Positions 1 to 11,241 of a DNA stretch of 64,000 bases are shown one piece after another. The notes below the pieces were generated by a model. It saw nothing but the letters and a program-made list of their open reading frames with translations. It did no database searches and was not told where the DNA came from. The position numbers and the translations under genes are program-made. Positions within the stretch are counted from its first letter, which is position 1. Each line of letters starts with the position of its first letter. Source of the stretch: Corynespora cassiicola (Eukaryota; Ascomycota; Dothideomycetes; Pleosporales; Corynesporascaceae); NCBI GenBank assembly GCA_022059125.1, contig JAEUWY010000001.1:5642001-5706000 (forward strand), in the 5' to 3' direction.

Positions 1-68
1 TCGCAACTTGGCGTCTAGATACTACGATTTCAGACATATGTCTAGACATGGAAGAAAACGACTACAGC

Positions 69-74
69 TATAAA
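69..74 (+). promoter_or_regulatory. TATA-like box upstream of the sulfatase
   Basis: A TATAAA hexamer lies 84-89 nt before the chosen ATG at 158, a usual distance for a fungal core promoter. This is sequence match only. Confidence 0.4.
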
Positions 75-157
75 GATGGTGCCTAGTCATAACGTCTCAT
101 CTATCCACAATCGCACTCTTTCCAACTCATTCCTTCCATCTCGAATATTGGTTTTAC

Positions 158-2047
158 ATGATGTTGGTTTTTCCAACCATAATAATTCTATTCCTTCAAC
201 TATGGCACCTACAAGCCGAGACCACAACGCGACCAAATGTTGTATTCATCTTTACTGATGATCAAGATGCCAAACTAAACAGCTTGGACTATATGCCTGT
301 GGTACAGAAGCAAATGATAGAGCAGGGAACCCTGTTTGAGAATCATTACTGTACAGTATCGCTATGTTGCCCTTCGCGCGTCAGTCTGTGGACTGGCTTA
401 ACTGCGCACAATACCAACGTGACGAATGTTATGCCGCCTTATGGTATGTTTCATTCATTTCAAATGAAAGGGGAAAAAAGTTGCGCTGACATAAAAAAGG
501 TGGTTATCCAAAATTTCATGAAGAACGCTTGAACGAAAGCTGGGTTCCCTTGTGGCTTCAGCAGCAAGGATACCAAACTTACTATGTCGGAAAACTCATG
601 AACCACCAAAACATTCTCAACTATGACAAGCCATTTATTTCTGGGTTTAACGGGTCAGACTTTTTGGTGGAGCCGAATGCTTACAACTTCATGTTTCCGT
701 ACTTTCAACGCAACCAGGACCCTCCAGTCAAACACGAAAACGAATACTCGACGGACTTGGTCCATCAAAAGTCTATTGGATTCCTTAACGAAGCCATGGA
801 AAATCCCGATTCACCTTTTTTTCTCACAATTGCGCCGATTGCCCCACACTTTGAACTGACGATCGACATTAATGTAGGCGGCGATCCACCAATTGGTGCC
901 CGGGTGACGCCTCCTGTCCCTGCAGAACGCCATACACATTTATTTTCGAACGTCACTGTTCCAAGAACACCTAATTTCAATCCCGATATTCCTTCCGGGG
1001 TTGACTGGATTGCCGAACAGCCAATGCTCAGCGCAGAGAACATAACTTACAACGATGAATGGTATAGGAGGCGACTACAATCATTGCAGGCTGTTGATGA
1101 GATGGTAGAGGATGTAATAGCAAAATTAGAGGAGCATGGCCTCCTCGACAATACGTACATTTTCTATTCCAGCGACAACGGCTATCACATTGGTCACCAC
1201 CGCCTCCCACCAGGAAAAGGCTGCGGATTTGAAGAGGACATCAACGTCCCACTGGTCGTGCGCGGACCGAATGTCCCCAAGAATCGCACCGTTAGCAATA
1301 TCCCAACCTCGCACACAGACCTCGCACCCACCTGGTGGAAGCTTCTTGGAATCCCTCTTCGCGAGGAATTTGACGGCTCAGCCATTCCTCTCACGAAACA
1401 AGAGATCGACAAAGTGGAATTTGAGGGAACAAAGGAGCATTTGCAGGTGGAATTCTGGAGCACGCAGCATCCCGGGGAGTATGCCAACGAGAGGGAAGTC
1501 AACAATACATACAAGGGATTGCGAATCCTAGGCGCAGACTACGGATTCTACTATTCTGTCTGGTGCAGCGGCAGCCATGAGCTCTACGACATGAAGGTAT
1601 GTGCAGTTTTCCTCGACGACGCAGTGCGGCCACTAACGCGTACAGGCGGATCCCTATCAAATGCAAAATCTGTTTCCCGTCGGACTTAACCAAACTGTTT
1701 CTTTGAATCAGAATATGTCCCTAGGAAACTGCAGTTATCCGCTTTCTCAGCTAGCAACCCGACTGGATGCCCTTCTTCTCGTCTTAAAGACTTGCAAGGG
1801 TGCCATGTGCTATGACCCATGGAGCACTTTGCTTCCTAATACTGGGGTCAGCACACTTGTAGCGGCCATGGATCAGCAGTTTGATGAGTTCTTTGCCGGC
1901 ATACCCAGAGTTGAATATGACCATTGCGAAGCTGGCTATCTACTTGAGGCCGAGGGGCCTGTATGGGAAGATGGCCTCTCTACGGAGTTTGTCGATGTAC
2001 AGACTTTGGTAAGGAGGAGCCGCGGTACAGCTCTGAATAGGGTTTGA
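158..2047 (+). CDS. secreted arylsulfatase
   Basis: Sulfatase-family hydrolase that cleaves sulfate esters, probably outside the cell for sulfur scavenging. Three exons: 158-443, 500-1596 and 1646-2047 (594 aa). Joins are supported by GTATGT donors, a CTAAC branch site in intron 2, and restoration of the conserved PPYGGYPKF stretch across intron 1. Residues 1-20 form a hydrophobic signal peptide. The metal-binding TDDQD segment is at residues 33-37 and the formylglycine signature C-x-P-S-R is at 70-74, with Cys70 the residue converted to formylglycine. A GKLMNH segment and the SSDNGYHIGHHR segment, typical of fungal arylsulfatases, follow. Length matches the family. The neighbouring gene downstream is also secreted, but no functional link is evident. 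The exact substrate cannot be read from sequence. Confidence 0.9.
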
Positions 2048-2786
2048 TCCGGGAATCAAAGATGACCGTCATTTACCTCCTGTTTTATGATGGGTGGAAA
2101 GCCACTGGTGTAGCTACCTTCCTCTAGTAGGCGAAGACTGTTCTTGGCACAGGGATTGATGATTTGCCCTGAATTTCAATTGTCTTGTGACCTTGTTAGC
2201 CTCCACCATAGCTCGCTGAACCCCTCTCGTGGCAGAGATAGCCCGATGTCCGAAAGAACGTTTTTCCCGACCAGGCCATCGCCAGGACCCTTCCAAGATG
2301 CGGGGCGGTTGCACGCGTCCGGAGAAAATCGCATGGTGCAGATCTCTCCCTTAATTGTTTTACAGCCGTCGCCAGCCAAGGAGATGCCTGCACGCCAAGC
2401 CAATCTAAGATAAACAACGGCTCCGAAACAGGGGCTTTTGATAAGGGAACCCTTGTAAATCGGTCAAAGCGGCAGGGCGCATTGGGGAAGGCGTGATAAA
2501 TATGGTGATTGAACCAGCCTCATGATTCGAAGGGACCGAAAAGTCCGCCATGTGAAATAATGCATTTTGGAACTTCTATAATGGGCAGTACTGCCGCAAA
2601 TGAGGCGATCGCTATATCAGCGGTAAAAGTAGACTTGAAATCAGGGGAGATGTTTATTGTGGAGCCTCCAGGTGTATAAATTCGTCTGAGTCCATCATAA
2701 CTGTTTTCGAACGTTGAACGACACCCTTGTTTCGTTTCCATCATCAAAGAAACAAATCTCGGAGACACTATTTGACACGATACGCC
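2048..2786. other. intergenic region, 0.74 kb
   Basis: No gene supported. Open frames on both strands around 2144-2417 overlap each other and match no family I know. A TATAAA at 2675-2680 probably serves the gene starting at 2787. Confidence 0.5.
2675..2680 (+). promoter_or_regulatory. TATA box of the HExxH-protein gene
   Basis: TATAAA 107 nt upstream of the ATG at 2787. Confidence 0.45.
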
Positions 2787-3314
2787 ATGAAGTTCTCGAT
2801 TCTCGTCGCAGCCGTGGCTTATGCCTCCACCGTCTCCGGAGCGATAACATGGTCATTGGCCAAAGCATCAAATCCTACTGCCGACCAGAGCGATGCCTAC
2901 TCGAGGATTGAGGCCGCCATGCGTCTTGCCGTCGCCCGCTACTCCCGCTACTCCGACGCTAGCAAAGTCATCCGCGTCGCATACGCCCCCGGTGTTCCTA
3001 CTGCCGAAGCCAATTACAATGGCGACCTCCGTTTTGGATCAAACCGCGCCTACATGAACGAACGCACTGCCATGCACGAGATCTCGCATACACTTGGAAT
3101 TGGACAGACCGCAGCCTTCAACAGCAAGTGCGCTTCGGGCGACTGGCCAACTGCTTTGCCATTGTTGAGGAGCTGGGATGGTCCGAACGCTGTGATCAAC
3201 TGTGGTGGCAGCCACATTTGGCCGTATGGGTTGAACTACGACAATGAGTGGAGCGAAACGAATGCAAACCGCCATGTTCAGTTGATTGATGCTATGATAG
3301 CGGATGGAATGTAA
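2787..3314 (+). CDS. small secreted HExxH metallopeptidase-like protein
   Basis: Single-exon gene of 175 aa. The ATG at 2787 begins a clear signal peptide (residues 1-18, ending VSG); upstream in-frame codons are not needed. The zinc-site motif HEISH is at residues 97-101, followed by TLGIG, a metzincin-like arrangement without an obvious third His at the canonical spacing. The C-terminal part (FWPYGLNY-type segment near 154-160, then EWSETNANRHV) is the conserved tail of a family in which this domain often precedes a ricin-B lectin module in fungi and bacteria. Here the protein stops without a lectin domain. I infer a secreted zinc-dependent hydrolase; peptidase activity is not proven. It lies 0.7 kb after the sulfatase on the same strand. 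Confidence 0.8.
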   Translation: MKFSILVAAVAYASTVSGAITWSLAKASNPTADQSDAYSRIEAAMRLAVARYSRYSDASKVIRVAYAPGVPTAEANYNGDLRFGSNRAYMNERTAMHEISHTLGIGQTAAFNSKCASGDWPTALPLLRSWDGPNAVINCGGSHIWPYGLNYDNEWSETNANRHVQLIDAMIADGM

Positions 3315-3500
3315 ACTTATTAGAGAAGGATATTATGAAACTACTTCAGCTGTTCAGAGTTCGCACAGAGGATGTGAAGCTATAAAATCGATATTGATAT
3401 CAGTATATTGCCATGCGAGGAGAAGAAAGAAACACAGTATTATTGAGCGGAACACTGAATTAATATTAAGAAACATTTTTAGCTGAGCTTTCAGTCACTT

Positions 3501-5033
3501 TCAAACTTCAGCACGGGATGAAATATGCTTAGCCTCTCTTCTGTCATCATCTTCCAGCTCAGTGTTCCTAACGTCTTCTCTCCTCTCTTCTTCTGCACTC
3601 TTCCGGATATCCTTAGTATAGTACGCTCTTTTCCAAAATTTCTTATGTATGTTGTCTCGTATGCTTTGGTCATTATAACTTAGGGACGATGGGAAAAACA
3701 GTTGGACCATCGCCAGTCCAGCTGTTGGTACCCATTTCTCAAGCTCCATCAAAGCTCCGTTGACTCCAGTGGCGTACATTACACCACTCTGTGAGTTTTT
3801 GGCAGAGTCAAAAGGCTGCTTTTTTGTTGATTTGGAAGACGCATTGACTTTTCCAGAACCTACGGGCTCTAGCCATTCCGGGATGCCATCATGCTTAGAC
3901 ATTGAATCTAACCATCTGGGCATATCTATTTCAGATACTGGCTCTGCTAGCCTCTTTCTTTTTTTGTTCAGTGCCCATGCATTCAAGTCTGACAGTTCTT
4001 TCAAATCATTGTCCAGGTCGACGTTGGCATCCTCGTCATCTACATATTTTTCTCTTTTCCCGATTATAGTCGGAGCACGCTGAAAGGGTGTGAAATGGAA
4101 TCCAGAGGCATTTGGTCTTCGAGACGTTCCTGCCGCAAAAGCATTTTGCAACATTCCTATACCTCCTATTGCCACAAGAAACCACGCGTTCTCTTTCAGT
4201 CCCGATACGCTTATCAAAAGGCCAGTCCATAAGAAGGCCAACCCTAATGATACCCAGCGTGTTTCGGGTCTTGGAGTTGAAGCACCTCTCGCAAGACTCT
4301 CCATGTCCCATGAACCTCTGGTGCCAATGAAGACCATGATGTGAAGACTCCCATTGCCGCGTGTTAAGCACGTTACGTTGCTTTTGTTCAGTTTCCGACC
4401 TGCCCATTTTTCTTGTGTCCATTGCGGCAAAGAGCAGGTAATTACCACAAGCAGATTTCCACAAATCGAAACAGCGAAAGCTCCCCAGTCGCCATATGCA
4501 ACCCATGCAGAAATGGCAATTCCAATTTGAGCAGCTATGACGAACCATCCGAACCACCAAACAAAATCGTTGCTTGGCTTGGCAACAGGCTGAAGCGTGA
4601 ATACGTCTATCCGAAGCGACTCTGCTCGGCCATCCCCTTCCACGGGTCTCGGATCAATCGGCAATCGAGTTTCGTGGTCCCTAAGTAGCCGGCTCAGTAC
4701 CCAGGATTGCGTTTCCCGGGCGAAACCATTTGAACAATTGACGACCACCGACGAGAATTCGGAACTCGGCATCAGCCTCTTATCGCCCATGGCTGATAAC
4801 AGATTAGAAAACCCGTAGGCTACCCATCCAAAAGAAAAGGCAACCGGAGCGATTGAAAGCTTGAGTCTGGTCTGTGGGAGAGAAACCCGGCACCCAATAA
4901 GTTGGGCGATTGCTCTTTGAACAACATCCCCGCCTATGAGGAGTAAGAGGCTCAGGATATCTCCGGGGTTCGCCCATTGACTGCGGAGCGAGCTAGCGGT
5001 ACTGCTCGTGATGTTTCCGAGATTTTCAGCCAT
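3501..5033 (-). CDS. multi-pass membrane protein, unknown function
   Basis: Uninterrupted 510-aa protein. I see about six or seven hydrophobic segments: near residues 27-48, 58-80, 157-181, 184-205, 258-278, 283-303 and a weaker one near 430-450. Between the last strong segments and the C-terminus lies a hydrophilic, charged region rich in Asp, Lys and Arg, ending in a strongly charged tail with Glu/Asp/Arg runs. No transporter or enzyme motif is recognisable. The general layout resembles uncharacterised Pezizomycotina membrane proteins with an extracellular or lumenal N-terminus. It is divergently transcribed from the NLR-like gene that starts 0.8 kb away; the two could share a control region, but nothing in the sequence proves joint function. 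The ATG at 5033 is followed by a plausible cytosolic or lumenal leader. Confidence 0.75.
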   Translation of the reverse strand: MAENLGNITSSTASSLRSQWANPGDILSLLLLIGGDVVQRAIAQLIGCRVSLPQTRLKLSIAPVAFSFGWVAYGFSNLLSAMGDKRLMPSSEFSSVVVNCSNGFARETQSWVLSRLLRDHETRLPIDPRPVEGDGRAESLRIDVFTLQPVAKPSNDFVWWFGWFVIAAQIGIAISAWVAYGDWGAFAVSICGNLLVVITCSLPQWTQEKWAGRKLNKSNVTCLTRGNGSLHIMVFIGTRGSWDMESLARGASTPRPETRWVSLGLAFLWTGLLISVSGLKENAWFLVAIGGIGMLQNAFAAGTSRRPNASGFHFTPFQRAPTIIGKREKYVDDEDANVDLDNDLKELSDLNAWALNKKRKRLAEPVSEIDMPRWLDSMSKHDGIPEWLEPVGSGKVNASSKSTKKQPFDSAKNSQSGVMYATGVNGALMELEKWVPTAGLAMVQLFFPSSLSYNDQSIRDNIHKKFWKRAYYTKDIRKSAEEERREDVRNTELEDDDRREAKHISSRAEV

Positions 5034-5846
5034 GATAAGGAATAAAATTCAAAAAAAAAACCGAACGTAGATCCATCACCGCATTGAAATACTTCGTAGT
5101 GTCTAGCTGCCGAGCCTTGGCATACTGCTGACGTTTGGTGAGACGAAATGACAGGGGTGATCAAATGCCTCACTTGACAATTTTGTATCATTCTCTAGAA
5201 CTATGTATGCTCACATATGCGCAAAGGCTAGCATGGGTAGACAATTGCATGGCAAACTATATGCAGAAGATGCATATACACTGTGCGGCTTCCATACAGG
5301 TGATTCTTATGCCTGTTTCATACCCCGGGAAGTCACGCGGCTAAATTTTCCCACATGCGCGAGGCAAACATGCACGAAAAATTGATGTCAAAAAATTGGA
5401 GGGCTTAAGAATATATCTCCGGCGTGGATTATTCCTACAAGAGTTCTGGGTTGTATTTGTCGGCATCATAACATCATGCCGGAATTACACAGCTCGAGAA
5501 TTGCTTCCATGCTGTTCCTTGTCAGAGCTTAGAACACGTGATAAATCAACAGGAGGATCAGAACCAAGAAATTTTGAGCTTCAATTTCCTTCTTCCCAAA
5601 TACAGTGGCGGTAAGAACGTGACGACAAAGCGAAGTGATCAGGCCGAGGATGACAAATCTTGATGTGAGCCATGGCATGGACGAATCTGTCCTAGTGCTG
5701 ATGATGTGTTGAGGCCTCAAATCTGACGTGACTAAATCTTCCTTCATATTACATTCCAACTACCAGTCAATGTGTTCTCGCACTTTATCTGCCCCCTTTT
5801 GATCTTCTCCAGGCTATATGCGTATTTCGCAAGTAGTATAAAGGAT
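5034..5846. other. divergent intergenic region, 0.8 kb
   Basis: Lies between the starts of the membrane-protein gene and the NLR-like gene, so it must hold both promoters. A ten-base A run is near 5052-5061. No credible coding sequence and no strong TATA box seen. Confidence 0.5.
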
Positions 5847-8800
5847 ATGGATACTACCTGGTCCAATCTCGATGTGGAGAAGGACAATACATATCTGCTC
5901 AACGATGGTAAGCATGATCAAAACTTTAGAGAGAATCTTAATGGACTTCCAACCCTCTGAGCTCAATTTCGGTCACTGATCAACTAGTAGCAATTAACGA
6001 GCACTTCAACAGAATACTGGAAGTGCTAGCAGATACATCTGTATTTGGACGCCCTAATAGCCCCAGTGTTTTCATTGTATATGCTCATGATAACGATGAT
6101 GTGGGTAGTGCCACGGCATGGTATGTCAAATGCCTCATCAAATGGCTTTTGGCAATAAGATGTAGTCTTCTATCCGATAAGTCGCCTCTAAGGTGCAAAC
6201 GAGAGGGAGGCATCGCTGCAGCGCGAAACATACTATCCAACCAGCTTTGTTTGTTACCGCGAAGTGGCGGTGCATCTCTCCCTGGAAATGAAGTCACGGG
6301 CGTCGAAAAGGTCGTTCTATGCGGCTCAAAAGTACTCCAACAATACTACGGACATGACCTCACTGCCAAATATCTGGACGAAATTATCACGTTTTATGAA
6401 GTAAATGCGAAATCTAGAGACGCGAATCACATTCAAGATGGCATTCGAGATATTGTCGAAAGAAACTACGATCGTGATGGGTTTCATCACGTGATGACCG
6501 AGCTCGCCTTTTTGGATCTAAGACGTAGGTATCGTCGTGCAGAAGACGATGGAATAGTTCCATTCACACTTGATGGAAGTGGTATGAAATATCTTCCGTT
6601 TCTCGAGGGATGCGATTTATATTTGTCCCTCCAATCTGAAGCATTGGATCATCAGCACAAACTTTTCTTCAAACTCCTTCGACAGCTGTATGCGAGCCCG
6701 CAAGCACATTCAGTAATCGACAACTTTCAAGAGTGCTACGAGAATGCCTGCCTGAGTTTTACAAAAGAGCATACAATTACACGGGAAATTTTCAGTAGCA
6801 CCTCTTATAAAGAGATCAACAAAGCGCAAGTCGCTGTGCTGCGATCTCTTGGAGCTGAGATTCGTGACGAGGATTGGAGAAAGGAGTGGCAAAGCAAGAC
6901 TAGCAGTGGTATGTTTTGTTACCATCTAAAAGCTGGCTCTTGAATATTCAACGTGACAGAATTCTCCCGCCGCGACAAAATTCTGCACTGGCTTCCTAAC
7001 TATCACCATATACTTGATATTCATAAGCACAACCTGCAACAACGCGAGGATCGCACAGGGGCCTGGATGCTGAAAGATGAGCGATACGTAAAATGGAAGG
7101 ATTCGAAGCCGGTGGGATCGACAGGGGCGATACAACCTGCGCGTTTATGGTGTTATGGTAAACGTAAGCGGACCCCCACTTTTCAAACTGTTGTATCAAA
7201 TGCTAAGAGAACAATCAGCTGGTGCTGGGAAAACCATAATGTCGTGAGTACATTGTTTTCATTTCTAAAGTCCTTAACTCCAAAAGGCTGATGAAAAACA
7301 GTTCTATCATCATAGAAGACCTTGAAAGCAGTGTTGTAAATCCTGCAATTGGGTTGGCATACGCCTTTTGCAAATATGGAGAGGGTCAAACCGCATCGAA
7401 ACTTATACTGAATCTAGTTGCACAGCTTGCCTTTCCATGCCGAGGCCTGTCAAAGACGCTTGTCACAATTTCAGAAGAACATAACAAACGAAATTCACTG
7501 ATGACGCCAAGTCTAGCGGAATGCATACAAATGCTAGTTGAACAAGTCGATCAGCATAGAAAGGTATTCTTAGTCATCGATGCTTTGGACGAGATTCTCG
7601 ATGAAAGTCACGCATATCACCTACTTTCTGGACTCTTAAAGACGAAGGCCAACGTACTCATTACCTCTCGCGATATCGAGATTATTGGAAAAGAGTTTGC
7701 CGGAGCAGATGCTATGGAGATAGCAGCTCAACCGGAAGACGTGAAAGTTTATCTTGACTCCCGACTTCAACAGTCCCAGGCACACCGGCTTCGCAGGGTT
7801 TTGACAGGAGATCCCACACTTCAGTCAAAAATCATAGAATCTCTAGTTTCAAAAACCGATGGGATGTATGACAATGCTCCTTTCGTCTTAAGTTGTATAG
7901 CAAAGGACATGTATAGCTAATTTACTTTTGCAGGTTCCTACGCCCTCGCATGCACATGGATCTTCTAATTGATGCGGTCAAGGAGTACCCAACAAAAAGA
8001 ACGATAGAGAAGGCTGTGAAAGAACTACCCTTGAAGGTAGATGAGATGTACAACGAATACATGCGTAGAATCATCGAGAGTCCTTCAGCTCAGCACGCAA
8101 AGGATGTTCTTGCCTGGATAATATTCGCGAAGGAGCCGGTACCGATGAAAGTGATTCAGGAGGCCATCTCAATACTACACAGTGGAGATCTTGATGATCT
8201 CGTAGAGAGCAAAACCCTTTTGGAGTACTGCATTGGTTTGGTAATGGAAGAAAGCTCACTCGAAAAGACAGTGGCATTTGCACATCCAGACATGGGACGA
8301 TATTTCCGCAACCTTTCTGACGAGAGGAGGGAAGAATGGTTTCCGGACGGCACAAAACGCATTACTGCTGCATGTCTTCATTGTTTGGGTTTGGAAAGCA
8401 TTGCCGAATCGCCCCTGTGGAGCTATGCCACCATGCATTGGGGCTACCATGTGCAGGATTCATACGAATACTTCAGTACCTTGGTTACTAGGTACCTAAA
8501 GTCGGGTAAAGTGAGTTTAGCCTTGCGTTATTCAATGCTTCGTCCCCGATTGGTGCCGATAGAAACCAATGATGGTGTACCGACTCGATATGTTGGAAGA
8601 TATTTCATTAATATAACCGAACATGTGGTCCCTTCGCAAATTTATGGATGTCATGCGGCCGCTTTCTTCGGCCTTGGGCAATACTTTGAAACAGACGGGG
8701 CAGGCGAAATTGAAAATAGAGATAGCAATGGATGGACACCAATCTGGTGGGCCGTATTAGGCAGACAAGATGAAATGGTGGAATCGCTTCTCGAGAAGGG

Positions 8801-10748
8801 GGCCGATATCAACATTAAGAGCATCTTAAACCTACCCCTCGGCATCTGGATGCTCGGCACCTTCGAAGGGCCATTCAACAAATGGTGTGTTGGAGACTTT
8901 ACAATGACCGGGGACGATAGAATATTCGTCGGAGGACCGAACTACCTTGCTGGCGAGCTCACATACTCACAAGTTTTGCAAGACTTCAGTTATAGCACCA
9001 TTCATTTTGCATCACTCAAGAGCATTCAAGAAGTCATCAAGAGGCTCCCTGACGACGCCCTGGACATTCGAGCCGAATCTGGAGAAACTATGTTGATGAT
9101 TGCAGCGGGGCTATGGCGGTATGATGTTGTACGCCAACTAATAGCTCGCGGTGTCGATAAATCCCTCAGAAGGATCGATGGCCAAACAGCCTTTGCAATA
9201 GCGCTACGAGATCACCAAAGACATTACACAATCAAAAACGTATGTTTGTCCGGTTCTGCAAAGTTTGAAGTGGGCTATTCAATCATCATATCGCCTGGAA
9301 CGGTTCTGAACCCCTGGAGCTTTGAAGAATGGAAGTCAACTATTGGAGAAATGCTTGTTCAACTGGTTCCAGATGATTTGGACGTCCATACCGGGGAAGG
9401 ACGACAGGCATTGCGCCTCGCTACAATCAACCGATGTTCACAACTGGTGGAGATTCTCTTCGAAAGAGGAGCTGACCCAAATACAATATACGAGGATGGC
9501 TCGACACCACTGGGACTGGCTTGCATGCCACCTGTTGTTACGACTTATGACTTGTACGGCATTTTTATGAATGACGATTCCGGCGTGAATGTAATCAGGA
9601 ATGTTTCTATTCAAAAATCTGTCAATTCACCTGGAGAATGGCCTACATCTACGCCAAACTCAAGAACGTACGAGAAATTCACTTTGTCCCCCTTCGACAA
9701 AATTGTCCGCCTGCTCTTGAGCCATGGAGCTGAAATCGATTTGAAAAGTTCTGGAAAGGCTCCCTTGGCCCTTGCGGCGGAGAACAGGTATATCACCATC
9801 TTCAGAACGCTGCTCGAGGAAGGAGCAAATATTACAGAGGTCGATGGCTCAGATATTAATGACATTAGAAACCTGTTACAGCCAGAAGTAAAAAGGTTCA
9901 AGATCGATTGGAAAGATCATCCTAGCCTGTTCTGGGATTTCAACTTGCATGATTATTGTCTGCTTTTAATTGATTTTGCAATTCCGCGGACTTTCAGCAT
10001 CACTGTTCGGCATGAAGGAGGCGCTGTTGTTCCTGTCAAAGCCTTCTTACAACCGGATAAATATCCATTTGGACTTGTTGGCGATTCCATTGAAGATGTT
10101 TCACTCGGCGGCGACACCCGAGACTACAGATGGAAAGCTAATGCTGGGGATTTGGGGACAAAGAGAGTTGGCAACTTTGCCCCGAGAGAGGAGAGAAAAG
10201 TTGGGCCTAATGGTGTCCCTAAGAATTACATATTAACGGAAGAAATGACCCAGCTTTCGGAAATAATTCTTGGCGCCTTCAAAAAAGCTGGATTAAAGAG
10301 TCTTACTCTGAGGGATGAATTTTGGGCCTTTGGGAATAGGCGGAGCAAGGTGACGCTTCCGTCACAAACACGATACCCAATGGAACCTTGGAGCTGGAAA
10401 CCCCAATGGTGGAAAAGCTTAGTGTGCCACGCTTTGATGGGCATTGTCTCGAATGAATTTCCAATGCTCATGTCTCTGGCACTAAATGTTCGCTGGAGTA
10501 TGCCCAGACAAAGATATAGGAACAATCTTCACAGTGTTGGCCTCAGACAACGAACAGATTTCTGGATGCGTGTAGGCACATACATTGAGATTCCCGAAAA
10601 ACATCATTATTGGGTATTGGAGTATATTCTTGTTCGTGGCAGTCGACGATATCTTAAGAAGTTGGATGATGACTTTTGGACGGGGCCTGACAGCAAGGTT
10701 TGGAGACTTCGGCCACAAAAAGTAGTTTGCGAAGAAACCCCTCCCTAA
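5847..10748 (+). CDS. NLR-like STAND protein: novel N-domain, NACHT-type NTPase, ankyrin repeats, C-terminal domain
   Basis: Six exons: 5847-5907, 5991-6908, 6960-7163, 7219-7243, 7302-7865, 7934-10748 (1528 aa). All joins use GT..AG and restore family motifs. Residues ~38-290 form an N-terminal domain opening with SVFIVYAHDND and containing VVLCGSKVL, resembling a TIR/SEFIR-type alpha/beta fold (inference). A TGAW..W linker precedes the P-loop GKPGAGKT (393-400), which is created exactly by the exon 3/4 junction. The Walker B-like FLVIDALDE is near 491-499, then an LITSRD sensor segment, and the conserved DGMF..RMHMDLL and KVDEMYNEYM helices of fungal STAND proteins. Degenerate ankyrin repeats span ~850-1220, for example NGWTPIWWAV and GADPN. 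The last ~270 residues are a separate domain I cannot name. Known role of such proteins: nucleotide-dependent receptors in heterokaryon incompatibility and non-self response. Confidence 0.88.
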
Positions 10749-11241
10749 ATGGATGTTCTATTTGAAGGAATATGAGTATACGGATTAAGTTTGTGTTATC
10801 AGGCATCGTAATACAAGGAAATCTTGAGAACTTGCAATCAGATCTGTTTATTAGCTTTCCTCTTTGAAGGCACCCTATGAGCCACCATCTGATCTTCTAG
10901 CACTGACCTTTCGGGGGAAGAACCACACCACGAATAAGGAGAAGAGATCAGATCCACCTCCAAGTCACTAGACGACTACTCACCGAGATTGCCACAATCC
11001 CTATCATGTAAAATAAAAAGCTATAGAGGAACAATATCGATTATAAAAAAGAGAAATAACATCGGCATAGCCTATTGAAGATATGCGACGAACAATCACA
11101 CAGAAGAGAGCAGAGAAGAAGTATTACACCACATCATACATCGCATTAGGCTGTTTCGAATAATATTACAATTCCATCTTACATTCCCTTAATTTTTGTC
11201 TTGGATATCTTACAATGCCTCCTCTATTCCCTCTCTCCCAC
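10749..11241. other. intergenic region, 0.5 kb
   Basis: Convergent 3' ends of the NLR-like gene and the minus-strand gene at 11242. AT-rich in part; no gene or repeat seen. Confidence 0.5.

Noticed and set aside
2144..2417. Overlapping frames on both strands between sulfatase and HExxH gene
   Set aside because: Mutually overlapping, short and unrecognised; treated as intergenic.
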